Positions 1 through 10,291 of a DNA stretch of 64,000 bases are shown here, one piece after another (positions within the stretch are counted from its first letter, which is position 1; the number at the start of each line of letters is the position of its first letter). The stretch lies in NCBI GenBank assembly GCA_001804705.1, contig MHAY01000001.1, forward strand, positions 1 to 64,000, written 5' to 3'. The DNA comes from Ignavibacteria bacterium RIFOXYC2_FULL_35_21. Its GTDB lineage: Bacteria > Bacteroidota > Ignavibacteria > Kapaibacteriales > UBA2268. The notes under the pieces were generated by a model, which saw only the letters and a list, made by a program, of their open reading frames with translations, did not search any database and was not told the origin of the DNA. The translations under genes were made by a program, and so were the position numbers.

Positions 1-243
1 CTAAATGTATAATGATTTTGAAAGAGGATCTAAATTTTCAACTAATTTTTGGAAATGACCTATTTTTCATTCCGACTGTAACATTTTGCATTTTTTTTTG
101 TTATTACTATAAGAAAAAAGGTTATTTCTAAAAAACTAATTAATATCTGGCGTGAAAAGCGTTTTTTATAGATTTATTTCATTATAAAAAACTAAATTTC
201 TAATTCTCAAATTAGTTTGATTAAATTTTTATTTGAGGCTGAC

Positions 244-2292
244 ATGAAAAATCTATACTTCTTTCTTTGTTTGTTCATCTGTATATTCTCGATACATTAT
301 AATTTGTTTTCCCAATTGACAAACCGATGGGAAATTGCAGATACAACAGACATTTCTTACTCGAGTTTCTATTCTCAATCAGGGGGAAATTTGTCAGGAA
401 TTGATGAAAATGACTTCGTAGTTATGGGTGGAACCCACGATTTTAATTGGCAAAATAATCGTTATTTAATAAAAAGATTTACAGAAAAAGCCAGTAAAAA
501 TGAGATAATCTATTATGATACAACAAACGTTAATTTCAGATTCCTTTCCATATCACATCCTTCAAAAAATTTCATAGTGGTTGTTGGCGATTCAAATGAA
601 TATTTAGGCCATTATGGTAAGTATGAAAATTATAAAACCTTTGGAATGATAATGCGAACAACAGACAGGGGCGGTACCTGGGAGAAAAGAATTATTGACT
701 CCAATAACAGTTTCATGAGTGTTTCAATGTGCGATAGTTTAAATGGGATTATCCTTCAAAGTGACAAAGATAATTATTACAATCCAAAAGAAGTATTTAA
801 TGACAGTTTGTTGATAACGAATTACGGATGGATTACTGCTTATAAAATTCCCGTTCCTTCGGATGCTGGACGCGTTGTAAATTGCTGGTGCCTGTCTCCT
901 CAAAAGTTCTATTTGCAATGTCGTAGTCTTTCAGATGGAACTGAATTTATATACAACACAACTGATGGAGGAACAACATGGAATCAATCAGCCCACTTTG
1001 ATAAGGGCATAAATATTTACGATATAAAATTTCTAAATGATAAAAAAATATTTGTAGCTGTTAACAGGTGGGTAGGAGACTTTCGCAGTGCATATGAACC
1101 GGGTATATATAAAAGTGTTGATGGCGGTGAAACATGGCTTGAATGTAAAAATATATTCAGGGAAAGAGAAGAAGATGTATTCCGTTTATATAGCATTGAT
1201 TTTTTTGATGACCTGAATGGAATAGCTGTAGGAGCGGAAGGTAAAATATTAAGGACAAACGATGGGGGGGATACCTGGACAAAAGAATATTTACCTTTTG
1301 AATTACCCAAACCTTCAATTTATAATACGATAATTACTGTATTTTATCCAAAGAACGATTTTGCATTTATTCTTATGAGTAATGATTTTGCATTAAATTG
1401 TTATAATTATAAGATATTATCCAAACCAACATTTTACAGCATTTATAATCCGGGATATCTACCCTTGAATGATGTTAAATTATCTTGGACATCAATTAAA
1501 GGAGCTGGCAGATACCGGTTAAAAGTTGATACAATTAGAGTTGGTGGAAATACCGGTCAATATGATTTCGAGCATCCGTTAATTGATACTATATTAACTG
1601 ATACTACATTTATAATTAAAAATCTGGAATATAATACAATATATCACTCATGGGTTAAAGCAATCAATGATTCGATGGAAAGCGACTGGAGTGATGAAAA
1701 CAGTGGATTTTCTACTATTTCCTTTGAAGATGATTTATACTCACCGAATTTGATATATCCTGCATATGCTTCCAGGGTAGAAAATAATAAAGTAACTTTG
1801 CGGTGGAATAATGTACCGACGGCTGAGAGATACCTAATCCTAATAAATAATGATGAAAACAGCGATGTGACTAGTGAATTATTAACTGATACTACCATTA
1901 CAATCACAGATTTAGTCCCATCGGCATTTTATTATGTTATATTGAAAAGTCAAAGAGGTATTAATACTTCGTATGAGAGATGGTCCTATTTCAGAACCAG
2001 AGCTGTGCTGGGAGTTGAAGATGAATTAATATCAGAAGAAAATGACAGATTAAATATTTATCCGAATCCTTTTTCTAATAAAATAACGATTGCAGTCGAA
2101 GGCAATAATAAAACCGAGGCAATCATTTTATTTGATATTTTTGGAAGAACTATTCAAACTCTAAAGACCAAATTTCTTGAATCGGGCAAAACTTTCGACT
2201 TAGAACTTGCGACTGAAGGACTTCCTTCAGGTGTTTATTTTGTGCGTTTGCAAGGTTCTCACATTGCGAAAGTAGTGATAAAGGCTGAGTGA
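244..2292 (+). CDS. Secreted YCF48/BNR-repeat protein with fibronectin-III-like domains and T9SS C-terminal sorting domain
   Basis: Signal peptide from the internal ATG at 244 (MKNLYFFLCLFICIF); repeated TxDGGxTW motifs; C-terminal IYPNPFSNKITI...GVYFVRLQ sorting domain. Confidence 0.8.
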   Translation: MKNLYFFLCLFICIFSIHYNLFSQLTNRWEIADTTDISYSSFYSQSGGNLSGIDENDFVVMGGTHDFNWQNNRYLIKRFTEKASKNEIIYYDTTNVNFRFLSISHPSKNFIVVVGDSNEYLGHYGKYENYKTFGMIMRTTDRGGTWEKRIIDSNNSFMSVSMCDSLNGIILQSDKDNYYNPKEVFNDSLLITNYGWITAYKIPVPSDAGRVVNCWCLSPQKFYLQCRSLSDGTEFIYNTTDGGTTWNQSAHFDKGINIYDIKFLNDKKIFVAVNRWVGDFRSAYEPGIYKSVDGGETWLECKNIFREREEDVFRLYSIDFFDDLNGIAVGAEGKILRTNDGGDTWTKEYLPFELPKPSIYNTIITVFYPKNDFAFILMSNDFALNCYNYKILSKPTFYSIYNPGYLPLNDVKLSWTSIKGAGRYRLKVDTIRVGGNTGQYDFEHPLIDTILTDTTFIIKNLEYNTIYHSWVKAINDSMESDWSDENSGFSTISFEDDLYSPNLIYPAYASRVENNKVTLRWNNVPTAERYLILINNDENSDVTSELLTDTTITITDLVPSAFYYVILKSQRGINTSYERWSYFRTRAVLGVEDELISEENDRLNIYPNPFSNKITIAVEGNNKTEAIILFDIFGRTIQTLKTKFLESGKTFDLELATEGLPSGVYFVRLQGSHIAKVVIKAE

Positions 2293-2474
2293 GTCATTCA
2301 ATTTGAATTACGAATTATGAATTACGAATGAAATTTTCGTTGTGAACTTTTTGCAAATATTGTGTCTTTTGGGGTAAAAATCCGGTTATGTTTTTTCTGT
2401 TTCAGCTTTAATCAAAATAAACCCTCCCAAATACCGTTGTATTTTATAAAATTTTCAAATAAGAAATAAAATCA

Positions 2475-3764
2475 ATGAAATATATAAAAATCAGGATTAA
2501 AAAATTACTACTAAAGAGCGTACTAATACTTTTCGGTTTTGCAGTTGTTCTGCCTGTTTTTGCACAGAAGCTGTTAATACCTATGGACCTGTCGCAGACT
2601 GACCATTTAAAAGCTTATGGATTGGTTTATTGGATATTGAAGCAGGGACAGCCTGTTGACTGGCTGCTGAACTACCGCGGCGGCTCATTTATGACTGAAT
2701 ATAACGATTTGTATGCTTCGGAATGCAGGGTTCGTGGAGTTAGTTTCGAGCAGATTGATGGGGCACAAGCGGCAAGCATATATGCCGAAGTTCAAAGCGA
2801 AAATGTAAATATGGATGTCGTTAAACTTGAAAAGCCACCGAGAGTAGCAGTCTATGCACCTCCCGGCTCACAGCCCTGGGACGATGCCGTAAGGCTTGCA
2901 CTCGATTATGCCGAAATCGAGCATGACATTATCTGGGATGAAGAAGTGATGGGTGGAAAGCTCGATAAATACGACTGGCTCCACCTTCATCATGAAGACT
3001 TCACAGGACAGTACGGCAAGTTCTGGGCAAGCTATAACAGCGCCCCCTGGTATATAGAACAGGTTGCATTAAACGAAGGAATGGCTAAGAAACTTGGTTT
3101 TTCAAAAGTATCGGAATTGAAAAAAGCTGTAGTACGAAAAATAACGGAATTTGTAGCTAACGGGGGTTTTCTTTTTGCTATGTGCAGTGCTACCGATACT
3201 TACGACATAGCAATTGCGGCTATGAATATTGATATTTGCGGCTCCATGTTCGACGGCGACCCTGCAGACCCTGATGTAAACTCAAAATTGGATTTCTCAA
3301 ATACATTTGCTTTTGAGAATTTCAAGCTGATAATGGACCCTTACGTTTATGAATATTCGAATATTGACGTAACTGAACTGGCATTGAATAATCCCGATTA
3401 TGACTATTTCACACTTTTCGATTTTTCTGCGAAGTATGACCCTGTGCCGACGATGCTGACTCAGGACCATGCAAATGTCATTCATGGATTCATGGGACAG
3501 ACTACAGCATTCCACAAAGAATTCATCAAGAAAAATGTAACAATCCTTGGAGAACGGGATGGCTCAGATGAAGTAAGATACATTCATGGAAACATTGGCA
3601 GGGGCACTTTTACATGGTACGGAGGTCATGACCCCGAGGATTACCGGCATTTTGTTTATGACAAAGAAACAGATTTACATCTATTTAAAAACTCACCGGG
3701 ATACAGGCTCATTCTCAATAATATTCTGTTTCCTGCGGCAAAAAAGAAGAAACAAAAAACCTGA
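2475..3764 (+). CDS. Conserved secreted protein of a family often auto-annotated as 'asparagine synthetase B' in Bacteroidota; function unknown
   Basis: 429 aa ORF with signal peptide; LLIPMDLSQTDHLKAYGLVYW...DWLLNYRGGSF resembles that family by memory; no asparagine synthetase motifs seen. Confidence 0.6.
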   Translation: MKYIKIRIKKLLLKSVLILFGFAVVLPVFAQKLLIPMDLSQTDHLKAYGLVYWILKQGQPVDWLLNYRGGSFMTEYNDLYASECRVRGVSFEQIDGAQAASIYAEVQSENVNMDVVKLEKPPRVAVYAPPGSQPWDDAVRLALDYAEIEHDIIWDEEVMGGKLDKYDWLHLHHEDFTGQYGKFWASYNSAPWYIEQVALNEGMAKKLGFSKVSELKKAVVRKITEFVANGGFLFAMCSATDTYDIAIAAMNIDICGSMFDGDPADPDVNSKLDFSNTFAFENFKLIMDPYVYEYSNIDVTELALNNPDYDYFTLFDFSAKYDPVPTMLTQDHANVIHGFMGQTTAFHKEFIKKNVTILGERDGSDEVRYIHGNIGRGTFTWYGGHDPEDYRHFVYDKETDLHLFKNSPGYRLILNNILFPAAKKKKQKT

Positions 3765-3850
3765 TAATGAGTTGCATCAATATAAATATAAAATAAAAAT
3801 TATTGCATTTCGTTGGGTTTTTTTTGGTGTTGAAATTTCTCAATATTTAA

Positions 3851-4255
3851 ATGAAGAATATCATTAAAATACTTCTGATTGTTGCAATTAACTTTACGTT
3901 AATTAGCCATAGCATTCTTCCCCACCATCATCATAATGGTATAGCATGTTTTAAGGATAAATCTGAGAACACAAAACATCAGCACAATAATCACTCCGAA
4001 CAAAATCAAAATGATGAAAGAAATTGCAATTTGAAACAACTTGTAATTTTAACATCGGGCAAGGTCTTTTCTTCCGACAAATCGCAAATAAATAATAATC
4101 TTATTGAGCATGAAACAATATTCTTTAATAAGCAATATTTGATTCAATTAAATTCAATAGCCTCATATTTAAACTATATAAAAAACTGTAAAGAAATTCC
4201 TAAAAATCCTTTAATAAATTCAATAACTGATTTAAGAGCTCCACCTATATCATAA
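3851..4255 (+). CDS. Small His-rich secreted protein, likely metal-related
   Basis: Signal peptide followed by ILPHHHHNGIACF and KHQHNNHSEQNQ; immediately upstream of RND efflux genes. Confidence 0.6.
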   Translation: MKNIIKILLIVAINFTLISHSILPHHHHNGIACFKDKSENTKHQHNNHSEQNQNDERNCNLKQLVILTSGKVFSSDKSQINNNLIEHETIFFNKQYLIQLNSIASYLNYIKNCKEIPKNPLINSITDLRAPPIS

Positions 4256-4328
4256 TTGGTCTTAACCGAAGAACCAAACAACTCTAATTAAATATAAAAT
4301 TACATTGTAAAACTAATTTTGGAAAGAA

Positions 4329-5828
4329 ATGAAAAACTTAATTGTATTAGGTTTCATTTCGCTAATAATCCTTATATCATGCCAAAACAGTAATCATGAT
4401 ATAAGCGAGGCAGATAGCGAAAATGAACAATCTGAATTATCTTTTAAACATACTCTGTTTTCAGATAAACTTGAAATGTACCTTGAACATAAGCCGTTAA
4501 TAGTAAATGAGTATGCTTCATTTGTAATTCATTTTACACAGCTTGACGGAACATATAAACCATTAAAAGATGCAAAAGTTTCAATTAAGCTAACTATTAA
4601 TGGTAATAGTCAAATATTCCCTGCAACAAAAACTGATGTAGCGGGTATTTATACAGCAAAAGTAAAGTCTTATGGAATTGGAAAGGCAAGTATAATTTTC
4701 ATTGTCGAAAAAGATACTTTGAAAGATAGTTTTTTAATCGAAAATATTCAAATCTATAAAGATTTAAAATCAATAAAAATATCTGAAGATGAGACACCAA
4801 ACCAAATCAGTTACTTAAAAGAGCAGGCATGGAAGACAGACTTCAAAGTTGAATTAGTTCAAAAGATACTATTCACATCAATCATAAAAACGAGTGGACA
4901 AATACTTTCTGCACCAGGCGATGAAATAATAATTACAGCCACTGCATCTGGTCAGGTTAGATTTGTAAAAAACAATCTTTTGCAGGGCATATCTGTAGCA
5001 AAGGGAGCAAGACTATTCGAAATCGAAACTTCTGATTTAACTGATGGAAATTTGGAAACAAAATATAACGAAGCAAAGGCAAATAATGAGAAAGCAAAAG
5101 CCGACCTGCAAAGAGCTGATTTATTAGTCAAAGACAAAATAATTTCAGATAAAGATTACCTCGTTACTAAAAATGCTTATAAACAATCAGAAATCAATCT
5201 AAAAACCTATTCGAAAAATACCAGGAATGGTAAAAAGAATATATATTCTCAACTTGATGGATTCATTAAAAAAATATACATTCATAATGGCGACTATGTG
5301 AGTACAGGACAACAACTTGCTTCGATCTCAAAAAATAAAACACTTATATTACAGGCTGATTTATCCTCACAATTCTATTCAAAATTAAATAAGGTTATCG
5401 GTGCCAACTTCAAAACAATTGGAAACGATAATACATACGATATCAAAGATTTTAATGGAAAAATTGTTTCTTATGCGAAAAGTTCAGATGCGCTAACATT
5501 TTATACACCTATTTATTTTGAACTTACCAATAATGGTGAATTGGTTACAGGTTCATTTGCAGAAATATTTCTTAAAACTAAAGAAGAAACTCAACAGGTA
5601 GTTATTCCAATGACAGCACTGACGGAAGAATCAGGCAAATTTTTTGTTTATGTTCAAATTGGGGGTGAATCTTTTTTAAAAAAAGAAGTTGAATTAGGCG
5701 ATAATGATGGTATTAACATTGTTGTCTTACAAGGTTTATCCGAAGGTGAAAGAGTAGTTACACGCGGAGCAATCCAGGTTAAAATGGCAGCAGCATCAAC
5801 GGCAATCCCACATGGTCACGAGCATTAA
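4329..5828 (+). CDS. Efflux RND transporter periplasmic adaptor subunit (CusB/CzcB-like lipoprotein) with extra N-terminal Ig-like domain
   Basis: Lipobox LISC; HlyD-like biotinyl-lipoyl/coiled-coil region; C-terminal IPHGHEH; next to CusA homologue. Confidence 0.85.
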   Translation: MKNLIVLGFISLIILISCQNSNHDISEADSENEQSELSFKHTLFSDKLEMYLEHKPLIVNEYASFVIHFTQLDGTYKPLKDAKVSIKLTINGNSQIFPATKTDVAGIYTAKVKSYGIGKASIIFIVEKDTLKDSFLIENIQIYKDLKSIKISEDETPNQISYLKEQAWKTDFKVELVQKILFTSIIKTSGQILSAPGDEIIITATASGQVRFVKNNLLQGISVAKGARLFEIETSDLTDGNLETKYNEAKANNEKAKADLQRADLLVKDKIISDKDYLVTKNAYKQSEINLKTYSKNTRNGKKNIYSQLDGFIKKIYIHNGDYVSTGQQLASISKNKTLILQADLSSQFYSKLNKVIGANFKTIGNDNTYDIKDFNGKIVSYAKSSDALTFYTPIYFELTNNGELVTGSFAEIFLKTKEETQQVVIPMTALTEESGKFFVYVQIGGESFLKKEVELGDNDGINIVVLQGLSEGERVVTRGAIQVKMAAASTAIPHGHEH

Positions 5829-5839
5829 GGAGTTAAAAT

Positions 5840-8800
5840 ATGATAAACAAGATTATTAAAGGTTCTTTAAACAATAGATTATTAGTTCTATTTGCTGGTA
5901 TAATATTAATAATAGCCGGTGCGGTTTCTTCATGGAATATCGAAGTTGACGTTTTTCCCGACCTGTCTGCTCCAACTGTTGTTATTATGACCGAAGCACC
6001 AGGAATGGCTGCTGAAGAAGTTGAAAGACTTGTTACATTCCCTCTCGAGGCATCTGTCAATGGAGCAACTGATGTGAGAAGATTACGTTCATCTTCGACT
6101 TCCGGCTTTTCTGTAGTATGGGTTGAATTCAATTGGGGTACTGATATATATCGGGCAAGACAAATTGTAAATGAAAAAATTTCAAGTATTTCATCCAAAT
6201 TGCCTGAAGGAGTCGGCACGCCTACTCTTGGTCCACAATCCTCATTATTAGCAGAAGCCCTGATAATTGGACTTACTTCAGATACAACCGATATGATGGC
6301 ATTAAGAACGTTGGCAGATTGGACATTAAGAACAAGATTACTATCAATCGGCGGAGTTGCCCAGGTAACAGTGATTGGTGGAGAGATTGAAGAATACCAG
6401 ATATTGGTAAATCCACAGAAGATGAGGTTATTCAATGTTTCACTCAATGAAATTATGTCTGCAGTTGAAAAGATGAATGTCAATGCTTCAGGTGGTTCAA
6501 TTTATCAGTATGGTAATGAATTTATCATCAGAGCATTGTTGAGAACGAGCAACACTGCGGATTTGTCACAGGCTGTTATTAAGACTATTGAAGGACTGCC
6601 TGTTAAAATAGGTGATGTGGCGGATGTAAGGATTGGCGCAAAATTTCCAAAACTTGGTTTGGCTTCGGAAAAAGGAAAGCCTGCTGTATTATTAACTATA
6701 ACAAAGCAGCCAAATATAAATACGATTGAATTAACCAAAAAACTCATCCAGGAAGTCAATTTAATAAAAAAGGAATTGCCAAAGGATGTAAAAGTGTCAA
6801 CCGATATTTTCAGACAATCAACATTTATTGAATCTGCAATTAGCAATATCGAAAAAGCATTGTTCGAGGGTTCAATCTTCCTGATTATTATATTGTTTAT
6901 TTTTTTGAATAACTGGCGGTCTGCTTTTATTTCAATGTTGGCTGTACCCCTTTCACTGTTTGGTACAATTCTGGTTCTTAACTGGCTTGGATATACGCTT
7001 AATACAATGAGTCTTGGAGGTATGGCGATTGCTGTCGGTTCAATGGTTGATGACGCAATAATAGACGTTGAGAATGTTTATCGGCGATTGAAGGAACATT
7101 TCAGGAAACCACCGGAAGAAAGACATAACATAATTGAAGTTGTTTATTCAGGCTCAACAGAAATCCGCTCTTCAATTTTTAATGCAACTCTAATCATCAT
7201 TGTAACATTCATACCTCTCTTTTTCTTAAGTGGTATGGAGGGTAGATTATTGAAGCCGTTAGGCATTTCATTCATAGTTTCTCTTTTTTCTTCGATGTTA
7301 GTGGCAATCACTTTGACGCCAGTATTGTGCAGTCTGATGTTAAATTCGGAAAAAAAGCTTGGTAAACTTGAACAAGATACCTTCTTATTAAAATTTCTGA
7401 AAAAATTATACAGTTACTCTCTTAACAAGGTGATTATTAAAAGAAAGATAGCTTTAATATCAGCAGTTATTTTATTTTTGATTTCAATTGCCCTGCTCTT
7501 CACACTCGGAAGAAGTTTTCTGCCAACATTTAACGAAGGAGCTATGACCTTGTCCCTTGGGACAAAACCCGGTATATCCCTCGAAGAATCAAACAAGCTA
7601 TTTCTCATAGCAGAAAATGCGATTAAGGAGGTCCCTGAGGTAATCACAGTTGCTCGAAAAACGGGCAGGGCTGAATTAGATGAACATGCAATTGGTGTCA
7701 ATTCTTCTGAGATTGAAGCTCCCTATAAACTAACAAATCGAAGCCGTGAAGAAGTTTTTAATGATGTACGAAAAAAATTATCTATCATTAGTGGGATTAA
7801 CTTTGAAGTCGGACAGCCAATATCTCACAGAATAGACCATATGTTATCAGGCACAAGAGCAAATATTGCCATTAAAATATTCGGAAATGATTTGAATCAA
7901 ATGTTCGATGTGGCTAATAACATAAAAAACGAAATCATTGATGTAGAAGGACTAACTGATTTGAATGTTGAACAGCAAATTGAAAGACCTCAGCTTCAAA
8001 TAAAACCGAAAAGAGACATATTGGCAAGATTTGGAATTACAATGCCCGAATTCGCACGGTTCATTGACGTTGCATTATCAGGCAGAGTGGTATCAGAAGT
8101 TTATGAAGGTCAAAAAACCTTTAACATCAGGATTAAGTATGATGAAACAAATAGAGCAACCATTGATGACATTAGAAATATTCCTGTTGATACCAAATTT
8201 GGACTTAATTCAACGCCAATTCCTCATGAAAATACATCTTCCGGCTCAGGTAAAATTCCTTTGAGTTTAATAGCTGATGTGGTTTCGGCTTCAGGTCCCA
8301 ATACAATCAACCGGGAAAATATGCAAAGAAAAATTGTAGTTTCCGCGAACGTTGAGGGTAGAGATTTGAGTGGTGTTGTCAACGATATTAAGAAAAATAT
8401 CGAGAATAAAATTAAACTGCCCGAAGGTTTTAGAATTGATTATGGAGGGCAATTTGAAAGTGAGCAGGAAGCATCAAGAATCTTATCATGGGTTTCAATA
8501 GCTTCAATTTTAATTGTCTTTTTATTACTGTTCCAGGAATTCAGAAAAGTAAAAATTGCAGGAATAATAATGTTAAATCTTCCTCTCGCATTGATTGGAG
8601 GCGTTCTAACTGTTTTTCTTACAGTTGGTATTATCAGTATTCCAGTTATTATTGGATTTATTGCTTTATTCGGTATAGCCGCCAGAAATGGTATCCTGCT
8701 TGTATCGCACTATGAGGATTTGAAATCATCATCGGAGCCGGACTTAAAGAAAAGAGTTATACAAGGTTCTTTGGACAGGTTGAACCCGATTTTAATGACT

Positions 8801-8986
8801 GCACTGTGTTCTGCTCTCGGAATGCTGCCATTGGCACTTGGAAGCGATTTGCCGGGCAATGAGATACAAAGCCCCATGGCTAAGGTAATTCTGGGCGGCC
8901 TTTTAACAGCTACTGCCCTGAATCTTTTCTTTATTCCTGTTGTCTATTTCATATTGAATAAAAATAAAAGGAGTGAACATGTTTAA
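5840..8986 (+). CDS. Heavy-metal efflux RND permease (CusA/CzcA family)
   Basis: 1048 aa; VDVFPDLSAPTVVIMTEAPGMAAEEVERLVTFPLE, GGMAIAVGSMVDDAIIDVENVYRRL motifs of HME-RND pumps. Confidence 0.93.
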   Translation: MINKIIKGSLNNRLLVLFAGIILIIAGAVSSWNIEVDVFPDLSAPTVVIMTEAPGMAAEEVERLVTFPLEASVNGATDVRRLRSSSTSGFSVVWVEFNWGTDIYRARQIVNEKISSISSKLPEGVGTPTLGPQSSLLAEALIIGLTSDTTDMMALRTLADWTLRTRLLSIGGVAQVTVIGGEIEEYQILVNPQKMRLFNVSLNEIMSAVEKMNVNASGGSIYQYGNEFIIRALLRTSNTADLSQAVIKTIEGLPVKIGDVADVRIGAKFPKLGLASEKGKPAVLLTITKQPNINTIELTKKLIQEVNLIKKELPKDVKVSTDIFRQSTFIESAISNIEKALFEGSIFLIIILFIFLNNWRSAFISMLAVPLSLFGTILVLNWLGYTLNTMSLGGMAIAVGSMVDDAIIDVENVYRRLKEHFRKPPEERHNIIEVVYSGSTEIRSSIFNATLIIIVTFIPLFFLSGMEGRLLKPLGISFIVSLFSSMLVAITLTPVLCSLMLNSEKKLGKLEQDTFLLKFLKKLYSYSLNKVIIKRKIALISAVILFLISIALLFTLGRSFLPTFNEGAMTLSLGTKPGISLEESNKLFLIAENAIKEVPEVITVARKTGRAELDEHAIGVNSSEIEAPYKLTNRSREEVFNDVRKKLSIISGINFEVGQPISHRIDHMLSGTRANIAIKIFGNDLNQMFDVANNIKNEIIDVEGLTDLNVEQQIERPQLQIKPKRDILARFGITMPEFARFIDVALSGRVVSEVYEGQKTFNIRIKYDETNRATIDDIRNIPVDTKFGLNSTPIPHENTSSGSGKIPLSLIADVVSASGPNTINRENMQRKIVVSANVEGRDLSGVVNDIKKNIENKIKLPEGFRIDYGGQFESEQEASRILSWVSIASILIVFLLLFQEFRKVKIAGIIMLNLPLALIGGVLTVFLTVGIISIPVIIGFIALFGIAARNGILLVSHYEDLKSSSEPDLKKRVIQGSLDRLNPILMTALCSALGMLPLALGSDLPGNEIQSPMAKVILGGLLTATALNLFFIPVVYFILNKNKRSEHV

Positions 8987-10151
8987 ATTATTGGTATTAA
9001 CACTTTTTATAGTTTTCTTTATGAACTATGAATTATTTTGTCAAAACAATATAAAAAAATATATAGATTCAATCGAAGCAAATAACCTCGAATTAATTTC
9101 AGCCCGTAGGCAATTATCGGCAGACATTATTGGTTCAAAAATCGGGATTTATCCTGACGACCCCCAAATCGGGCTTGATTATTTCCCGGTTAACCAGGCA
9201 AGGCTTGAACTCAGAGCTACACAATCCTTTGATTTTCCTACTTCATATTTGTTCAAAAGCTGGTTGTCCGATTACAAGGGTGAAAAAGCCAAGAAATTAT
9301 ATCTATTGAAAAGAAGGGAAATCCTAAAAGATGCAAGAAACATTATTATTGAGATTATTTATTTGAATAAATTATTGGTCCTTTTAGATAATAGAAAGAA
9401 AAATGTCGATAATTTGAATTTGATTGCCCGAAAAAGAATTGATGCAGGTGATATAAATGCCATTGATAAAAATAAAATTAATTTAGAGTATATGCAGGCG
9501 ATGCTGGATTATCAACTTACCGAAGCTGATTATAAAAAAAGTCTCGTCAGGCTGAATTCTTTAAACGGCAATAAACCGTTAATTGTAACTGATACTGATT
9601 TTCCGGATATAGAATTACCCAATGAAGAAGATGAATTATTAAAAGAATATATAGCTAATGATATTTTGTTAAATATAGCTTCAATTGATACATTAATTTC
9701 AGAATCTCAAATTAGTTTTTCAAAAAGTTTAAATCTACCCGGGTTGCTGATTGGCTACCGAATGGATTTAATTGCAGACAAGCCTCAACATGGTTTGATA
9801 TTTGGTTTTTCGATTCCATTATGGCAAAATAAATTTGCGGTTGAATATTCTGAAGAGCAAAAGGAAGCAAATGTTTTGGCTTATAACAGTATAAATAATG
9901 AATCCGTTACTAATTTAAAAACTCTTTTTTCCCAATATCAATATTTTTCCAAAACCTTCAGTGATGCTATGAATATCAGTTCATCAACAAACAATATCAA
10001 CTTGCTGAACATGGCACTGAATTCGGGTGAAATTTCAATCACAGATTATTTAATTGAAACATCCAAGTATTATCAAATTAATCAGTCTTTATTAAAATTG
10101 GAGTTTAATATTACACAATTAAAATCATTAATGAAAAGTTATGAATTATAA
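8979..10151 (+). CDS. TolC-family outer membrane efflux protein (CusC/CzcC-like)
   Basis: Signal peptide, TolC-like coiled-coil composition, directly downstream of RND permease with AGGAG ribosome-binding site; ATG at 8979 preferred over GTG 8973. Confidence 0.8.
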   Translation: MFKLLVLTLFIVFFMNYELFCQNNIKKYIDSIEANNLELISARRQLSADIIGSKIGIYPDDPQIGLDYFPVNQARLELRATQSFDFPTSYLFKSWLSDYKGEKAKKLYLLKRREILKDARNIIIEIIYLNKLLVLLDNRKKNVDNLNLIARKRIDAGDINAIDKNKINLEYMQAMLDYQLTEADYKKSLVRLNSLNGNKPLIVTDTDFPDIELPNEEDELLKEYIANDILLNIASIDTLISESQISFSKSLNLPGLLIGYRMDLIADKPQHGLIFGFSIPLWQNKFAVEYSEEQKEANVLAYNSINNESVTNLKTLFSQYQYFSKTFSDAMNISSSTNNINLLNMALNSGEISITDYLIETSKYYQINQSLLKLEFNITQLKSLMKSYEL

Positions 10152-10224
10152 CAAATCCGGTTAATATTATTTTAAAAATAGAAAAATGGCATTTTTAATT
10201 TTAACAAAATTAAAATATTTTCTT

Positions 10225-10254
10225 TTGTCAAACTTTTATCTATTACTATATTTG
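10225..10254 (+). promoter_or_regulatory. Bacteroidota-type promoter TTG-N19-TAnnTTTG
   Basis: TTG at 10225-10227 and TATATTTG at 10247-10254, exactly 19 nt apart, about 38 nt upstream of ATG 10292. Confidence 0.65.
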
Positions 10255-10291
10255 CTTAATTAGGTTAGAATTAAAAAATTAATTGAATTAA

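Noticed and set aside
2475-3764. Functional annotation as asparagine synthetase B
   Set aside because: The protein has a signal peptide and lacks the glutaminase/ATP-pyrophosphatase motifs expected for AsnB; the label appears to be propagated misannotation.
3586-3867. 93 aa ORF overlapping the 3' end of 2475-3764
   Set aside because: Alternate frame inside an established ORF, running into AT-rich spacer.
5833-6483. 216 aa minus-strand ORF opposite the RND permease
   Set aside because: Lies antisense to a strongly supported CusA-like gene; no recognisable domain, shadow ORF.
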